This document shows positions 6,777 to 11,561 of a stretch of 11,561 nt of DNA, in pieces (position 1 is the stretch's first letter; the number at the start of each line of letters is the position of its first letter). A program made the translations under genes and the position numbers. Source of the stretch: Acidothermaceae bacterium (GTDB taxonomy: Bacteria; Actinomycetota; Actinomycetes; Acidothermales; Acidothermaceae). The DNA lies in contig JAICLV010000074.1 in NCBI GenBank assembly GCA_025925185.1, forward strand, positions 1 through 11,561, in the 5' to 3' direction. Below the pieces are notes generated by a model. That model saw nothing but the letters and a program-made list of their open reading frames with translations, had not been told where the DNA came from and searched no databases.

Positions 6777-6816
6777 CTCGTGCTTCGACACCTCTGTGGA
6801 GGTGTCTTCGCACGAG
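6777..6816. terminator. Two-tier hairpin between convergent deoC and hemW, possible bidirectional terminator
   Basis: Inner stem GACACCTC (6787-6794) pairs with GAGGTGTC (6799-6806) around a TGTG loop. Outer stem CTCGTGC (6777-6783) pairs with GCACGAG (6810-6816). TTC on each side (6784-6786, 6807-6809) forms a symmetric unpaired bulge. All 15 base pairs are perfect. It begins 47 nt after the deoC stop and ends 41 nt beyond the hemW stop, so it could stop both transcripts. Only TTT follows it on the plus strand, so it is not a classic U-tract terminator. Confidence 0.6.
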
Positions 6817-6821
6817 TTTCG

Positions 6822-6835
6822 AGGTCGGGGGACCT
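6822..6835. repeat. Small second hairpin after the two-tier hairpin
   Basis: AGGTC (6822-6826) and GACCT (6831-6835) form a perfect 5-bp stem with a GGGG loop, 5 nt after the larger hairpin and 22 nt beyond the hemW stop codon. It may add to termination between deoC and hemW, or be chance. Confidence 0.35.
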
Positions 6836-6857
6836 GCCGCCAGCCGCCACCGTGCGG

Positions 6858-8084
6858 CTAGCCGAGCAATCGGCCGATGATGCCGTCCGCCAACAACCGC
6901 CCGCGCAACGTGAGCACCGCCCGGCCGCGCGCGAGTTCCGCCGCCTCAAGCAGGCCGGCGTCGACCTCGGCCGCCGCCGTCTTGCGCCCCACGTCGTCCA
7001 AGACCTCGATGTCGAGCCCCTCGGCGAGGCGCAGCCGCAACATGACGTACTCGACGCGCCGGGTCTCGTCGTCTAAGAGTTCTCGAGCGTGCGCGGGTGA
7101 CGAGCCGGCGGCGAGCCGCGACGCATAGGCGCTGGGGTGCTTGACGTTCCACCAGCGCAGTCCGGAGATGTGGCTGTGCGCGCCAGGGCCGATGCCCCAC
7201 CAGTCGTCGCCGCGCCAGTACGCCAGGTTGTGGCGGCACTGCCCGCCGGAGCGCGCCCAGTTCGAGACCTCGTACCAATCAAAGCAGGACGACGTGAGCA
7301 GCTCGTCGGCGATCAAGTAGCGGTCGGCCAGCACGTCGTCGTCCGGCATCGGCAACTCACCGCGGCGGACCCGGGCGGCGAACCGGGTGCCCTCCTCGAC
7401 GATCAAGGCGTACGCGCTCACGTGGTCGGGCTCGGCTTCCACGGCGGCGCGCACCGAGGCGCGCCAGTCGTCGTCCGACTCGCTTGGCGTGCCGTAGATG
7501 AGGTCGAGGCTGACGTGCTCGAACCCGGCGGCGCGCGCCTCGGCGACGCGACGTTGCGGCGCCCCCGGCGTGTGCCGTCTATCCAGGACGGCGAGGACGT
7601 GCGGCGCGACCGACTGCATGCCAAAGCTGACGCGGTTGAAGCCGGCTGCCCGGAGTTCGGCGAGTGAGAGCGCGTCGACCGACTCGGGGTTCGCCTCCGC
7701 CGTGATCTCCGCGTCAGGCCGCAGGCCGAAGTTGTCGTCGATCGCGCGCAACATCGCGGCGAGGTCGGCCGGCGGCAGCAGCGTTGGTGTGCCACCCCCG
7801 AAAAACACTGTGCTGACAGGCAATTCGGTGTCTCCGAGCACCTCTCGCGCAAGCGAGATCTCGGCGATCGTGTCGCGCGCGTACGAGGCCTGGCTGGCCG
7901 ACCCGCCTAGCTCCGCGGCGGTGTAGGTGTTGAAGTCGCAGTAGCCGCATCGGCTCGCGCAATAGGGCACGTGCACGTAGATCCCGAACGGCCGCGCCCC
8001 CGCGCGAGCGAGAACATCCGGTGGCAACGCGCCATCGGCGGGAGGGGGATCGCCCTTAGGCAGAGTCGATGGCACGGTTTCCAT
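6858..8084 (-). CDS. hemW: Radical SAM haem chaperone HemW (HemN-like)
   Basis: A 408-aa radical SAM protein of the HemN/HemW group. The iron-sulphur motif CASRCGYC gives CxxxCxxC at Cys42, Cys46 and Cys49, placed after FGIYVHVPY as in the family. Further marks are [11 protein letters not shown] (93-103, SAM binding), [10 protein letters not shown] (126-135), NRVSFGMQS (150-158), SLDLIYGTP (192-200), YEVSNWA (271-277) and [22 protein letters not shown] (283-304). The HNxxYW...GxGxGAxS block is typical of HemW. The motif lacks the extra cysteine just after CxxxCxxC that true coproporphyrinogen dehydrogenases (HemN) have, so I read it as HemW, which delivers haem to target proteins, rather than a haem-synthesis enzyme. 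The start at 8084 has no clear Shine-Dalgarno; GTG four codons in is an alternative. hemW next to lepA and hrcA is a common actinobacterial order. Confidence 0.93.
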   Translation of the reverse strand: METVPSTLPKGDPPPADGALPPDVLARAGARPFGIYVHVPYCASRCGYCDFNTYTAAELGGSASQASYARDTIAEISLAREVLGDTELPVSTVFFGGGTPTLLPPADLAAMLRAIDDNFGLRPDAEITAEANPESVDALSLAELRAAGFNRVSFGMQSVAPHVLAVLDRRHTPGAPQRRVAEARAAGFEHVSLDLIYGTPSESDDDWRASVRAAVEAEPDHVSAYALIVEEGTRFAARVRRGELPMPDDDVLADRYLIADELLTSSCFDWYEVSNWARSGGQCRHNLAYWRGDDWWGIGPGAHSHISGLRWWNVKHPSAYASRLAAGSSPAHARELLDDETRRVEYVMLRLRLAEGLDIEVLDDVGRKTAAAEVDAGLLEAAELARGRAVLTLRGRLLADGIIGRLLG

Positions 8085-8158
8085 AGTGCACGCCCGCGGC
8101 CCGCGCCATTTCTATGGTGCGGGTTGGCCGGCTTCGGCGCACAATCGGAGGGTGCCCT

Positions 8159-8164
8159 AGGAGG
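8159..8164 (+). promoter_or_regulatory. Ribosome binding site that fixes the TTG start at 8175
   Basis: AGGAGG, a full Shine-Dalgarno, with a 10-nt spacer to the in-frame TTG at 8175. It is the reason for choosing a TTG start for the small unknown gene. No in-frame ATG or GTG lies nearby. Confidence 0.6.
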
Positions 8165-8174
8165 CCGTCGAGCG

Positions 8175-8540
8175 TTGTCGATCTCGCGACTGCTGCCGTG
8201 GCGCCTCGCCGATTCGGTCAAGCGACGGTGCCGGGGATGGCGCGCGCCAGATCCGGTGCCGCTCGGGCCACCGATCGAGCAGATCGCCGCCAACTTGCGC
8301 CGGCTGCAGGGGTGGCTCGACGTCTACGACCGGCCTGACCCGTTGCCCGGCAAGGCCACCAAGGTGGCGGCGGCGCAATTCGCCTACGACTGCGTGCTCG
8401 CCGAGGCCTGCCACGCGCTCGACGTCTCGGAATCACTCACCGAGACGCGGGGGTTCGAGCATGAGGCCGAGCGAGTGCGAGTGCAGGTGGCGCTCCTCGA
8501 CGCGGGCTTGGTCTTGAAGGCGCCGCGCACGACAGGCTGA
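8175..8540 (+). CDS. Small conserved-looking protein of unknown function, 121 aa
   Basis: I do not recognise a named family, though the layout resembles uncharacterised actinobacterial proteins. The start MSISRLLPWRLADSVKRR is short and basic. Residues 31-54 (GPPIEQIAANLRRLQGWLDV) and 63-83 (KVAAAQFAYDCVLAEACHAL) look helical, and residues 86-112 (SESLTETRGFEHEAERVRVQVALLDAG) form another charged helix. There is no signal peptide, membrane segment or catalytic motif, so it is probably a soluble all-helical cytosolic protein. The TTG start at 8175 is chosen on AGGAGG at 8159-8164. The frame is open further upstream over the antisense of hemW, but that part lacks a matching start. It is divergent from hemW (90 nt apart) and ends 4 nt from the convergent lepA stop. 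Codon use is GC-rich at third positions like its neighbours, which supports a real gene. Confidence 0.72.
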   Translation: MSISRLLPWRLADSVKRRCRGWRAPDPVPLGPPIEQIAANLRRLQGWLDVYDRPDPLPGKATKVAAAQFAYDCVLAEACHALDVSESLTETRGFEHEAERVRVQVALLDAGLVLKAPRTTG

Positions 8541-8544
8541 GCCG

Positions 8545-10365
<1,821 letters not shown>

Positions 10366-10448
10366 GCGAGTCTTTCGAACGTTGGGATCGGGCGGGCCCC
10401 CATGGTCCCACGTCAGCCGCGTCATCCATTCAGGTGACACCGGCGCGT

Positions 10449-10454
10449 TCCTTT
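10449..10454 (-). promoter_or_regulatory. Shine-Dalgarno-like site for an alternative lepA start
   Basis: AAAGGA on the minus strand, 8 nt before the in-frame GTG at 10440. If used, LepA would gain 25 residues at its N-terminus. It overlaps the putative -35 of the divergent gene by two bases, so only one of the two readings may matter. Confidence 0.4.
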
Positions 10455-10481
10455 GACGGGCGCGGCAGTGGCCGCCACGAT
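10453..10481 (+). promoter_or_regulatory. Possible promoter giving a leaderless DUF3137-like/lemA mRNA
   Basis: TTGACG (10453-10458, five of six bases of the -35 consensus) is followed after exactly 17 nt by CACGAT (10476-10481), a weak -10. The -10 ends 6 nt before the ATG at 10488, so transcription would begin at the start codon. No Shine-Dalgarno precedes the ATG, which fits a leaderless mRNA. Confidence 0.45.
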
Positions 10482-10487
10482 CTTCAC

Positions 10488-11231
10488 ATGGCAACTGGGG
10501 GACTCTTCGCGCTTGTCATCGCCGCCGTGATCGCCATCGCGATCTGGTCGTATCAGCGCAACCAAAAGCGGGTCCGGGCGTTGCAGCAGTACGCGGCGGC
10601 GAACGGCTGGGCCTACGTCGGGCGCGACGACCGACAGTGGATGCGCTGGCAGCAAGCGCCGTTCAACGACGGCTTCGACCGGCGCGCTCTCAACGTGCTC
10701 ACCGGCCGTCACCGCGGCCACGACATGGTCGCTTTCGACTACGCCTACAAGACCCGGACGTCGGACGGCCGGGGGAACTCGTCGACGCAGACCCACCGCT
10801 ACCGGGTGTGCGCGCTCGCGATGCAGACCTGGCTGCCGTCGCTTGAGGTCGGACCCGAGAACGTGCTCACCCGGCTCGGAAACGTGATGGGTATGCATGA
10901 CATCGAGTTGGAGAGCGAGGACTTCAACCGCCGTTTCCGGGTGCGCGCGAACGACCGCAAGTTCGCCTACGACGTCTTGTCGCCGATCACCATCCAGAAG
11001 TTGATGGCGATGCCCGCCTATCACTGGCGCATCGACGGCCAAACGATCGTGTCGTGGGACGCGGGCACCCTCGAGATCCCCGACCTGCTGGCCCGGCTCG
11101 CCGCGCTCGCCACCGTGCTCGAAGGCGTCCCGGAGTTCGTCTGGCACGACAACGGAGTGCCGAAGACCAATCAGATCGTCTCGCCACCCGGGACCGCGGG
11201 AGGCCCCGCTATGACTGGAGACCCGCTGTGA
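10488..11231 (+). CDS. DUF3137-like membrane-anchored protein, partner of LemA
   Basis: A 247-aa protein with one N-terminal membrane helix (about residues 4-20, [17 protein letters not shown]), then a basic turn (QRNQKR), so the rest is probably cytoplasmic. The soluble part starts [18 protein letters not shown] and contains [45 protein letters not shown] and [13 protein letters not shown]. This pattern resembles DUF3137-type proteins, which are often encoded beside lemA; no enzyme motif is visible. The match is from memory of the family's look, so it is moderate. The ATG at 10488 lacks a Shine-Dalgarno but has a promoter-like sequence at leaderless spacing; a GTG at 10434 upstream is possible but would overlap the lepA control region. 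The stop overlaps the lemA start as GTGA, so the two proteins are probably made together and act together at the membrane. Confidence 0.8.
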   Translation: MATGGLFALVIAAVIAIAIWSYQRNQKRVRALQQYAAANGWAYVGRDDRQWMRWQQAPFNDGFDRRALNVLTGRHRGHDMVAFDYAYKTRTSDGRGNSSTQTHRYRVCALAMQTWLPSLEVGPENVLTRLGNVMGMHDIELESEDFNRRFRVRANDRKFAYDVLSPITIQKLMAMPAYHWRIDGQTIVSWDAGTLEIPDLLARLAALATVLEGVPEFVWHDNGVPKTNQIVSPPGTAGGPAMTGDPL

Positions 11232-11561
11232 TCGGACTGTGGATCGTGCTCGGCGCCATCGTGTTGCTCGGGCTCGGGTACGTGACCTCGTACAACCGGT
11301 TCGTCCGCCAGCGCAACCTGGTGCACGAGTCGTGGCGGCAAATCGACGTCGAGCTGACCCGGCGACACGACCTGATCCCGAACCTGGTCGAGACGGTGAA
11401 GGGCTACGCGGCGCACGAGCGCACCGTGCTCGAGCAGGTCACGCAAGCCCGCACCGCGGCGGTTTCGGCGATCGGCGGCGCGCAAGGCCCGGCAGCGGCC
11501 GCGCAGGCGGAGAACGCGCTGGTTCGCAGCCTTGGTGGACTGTTCGCAGTCGCCGAGAACT
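11228..11561 (+). CDS. lemA: LemA family protein, C-terminus cut by window edge
   Basis: The first 111 residues are in the window; the family is usually near 180-190 aa. A hydrophobic helix (residues 2-20) anchors the N-terminus in the membrane. Then comes the hallmark block SYNRFVRQRNLVHESWRQIDVELTRRHDLIPNLVETVKGYAAHE (21-64), the core LemA pattern, followed by the helical stretch LEQVTQARTAAVSAI and AAQAENALVRSLGGLFAVAEN, typical of the second and third long helices. LemA proteins are widespread, small and of unclear role; the fold is a helical bundle at the membrane. The start is GTG at 11228, overlapping the upstream TGA, with GGAG (11217-11220) 7 nt before it. This supports translational coupling with the DUF3137-like gene. 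Confidence 0.93.
   Translation, partial: MIGLWIVLGAIVLLGLGYVTSYNRFVRQRNLVHESWRQIDVELTRRHDLIPNLVETVKGYAAHERTVLEQVTQARTAAVSAIGGAQGPAAAAQAENALVRSLGGLFAVAEN

Noticed and set aside
5746..6813. Long minus-strand open frame running upstream of hrcA across deoC
   Set aside because: It is antisense to deoC, which has all its catalytic motifs. The hrcA start at 5745 has a strong ribosome site and the family N-terminus, so the upstream part is not coding.
6858..8084. HemN (oxygen-independent coproporphyrinogen dehydrogenase)
   Set aside because: The CxxxCxxC motif lacks the extra cysteine that HemN needs, and the length and HNxxYW block fit HemW.
8081..8117. CCATAG ... CTATGG inverted repeat over the hemW start codon
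   Set aside because: The arms are only 6 bp with a 25-nt gap and no further symmetry, so chance is a fair explanation.

Overview
This is a high-GC chromosomal segment, almost certainly from an actinobacterium. The evidence is the dense GC-rich codon use, GTG and TTG starts, a SigE-family sigma factor paired with a GerMN/Gmad2 membrane protein, a GC-rich CIRCE operator before hrcA, and the gene order lepA / hemW / hrcA / dnaJ / rsmE / HIT / phoH on one strand. I cannot place it below phylum with confidence. No rRNA, tRNA, IS element, prophage or CRISPR array was seen. No stretch longer than 300 bases lacks a gene.

Layout. The minus strand carries a housekeeping backbone, read right to left: lepA (elongation factor 4), hemW (radical-SAM haem chaperone), hrcA (heat-shock repressor), dnaJ (Hsp40 co-chaperone), rsmE (16S rRNA methyltransferase), a HIT hydrolase, and phoH (cut by the left edge). 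Plus-strand genes sit between these: a SigE-family sigma factor with an overlapping membrane-anchored GerMN/Gmad2 gene (1154-2787), deoC (5887-6729), a 121-aa unknown protein (8175-8540), and a DUF3137-like gene overlapping a lemA gene that runs off the right edge (10488-11561).

How the genes work together. hrcA-dnaJ-rsmE are closely spaced (24 and 16 nt gaps) and probably form one heat-shock operon. A perfect CIRCE inverted repeat at 5787-5813 stands before hrcA, so HrcA should repress its own operon. The sigma/GerMN pair overlaps by ATGA and looks like a sigma factor with a membrane-bound regulator whose outer part carries germination-type domains. The DUF3137-like/lemA pair overlaps by GTGA and is probably a membrane-associated two-gene unit. 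A compound hairpin at 6777-6816 lies between the convergent deoC and hemW and may terminate both.

Most notable points: the uncharacterised sigma/GerMN-Gmad2 regulatory pair, a seven-unit 9-bp coding minisatellite at the start of deoC, the two-tier hairpin, and two plus-strand genes with a -10-like hexamer exactly 6 nt before the ATG and no Shine-Dalgarno, suggesting leaderless mRNAs.
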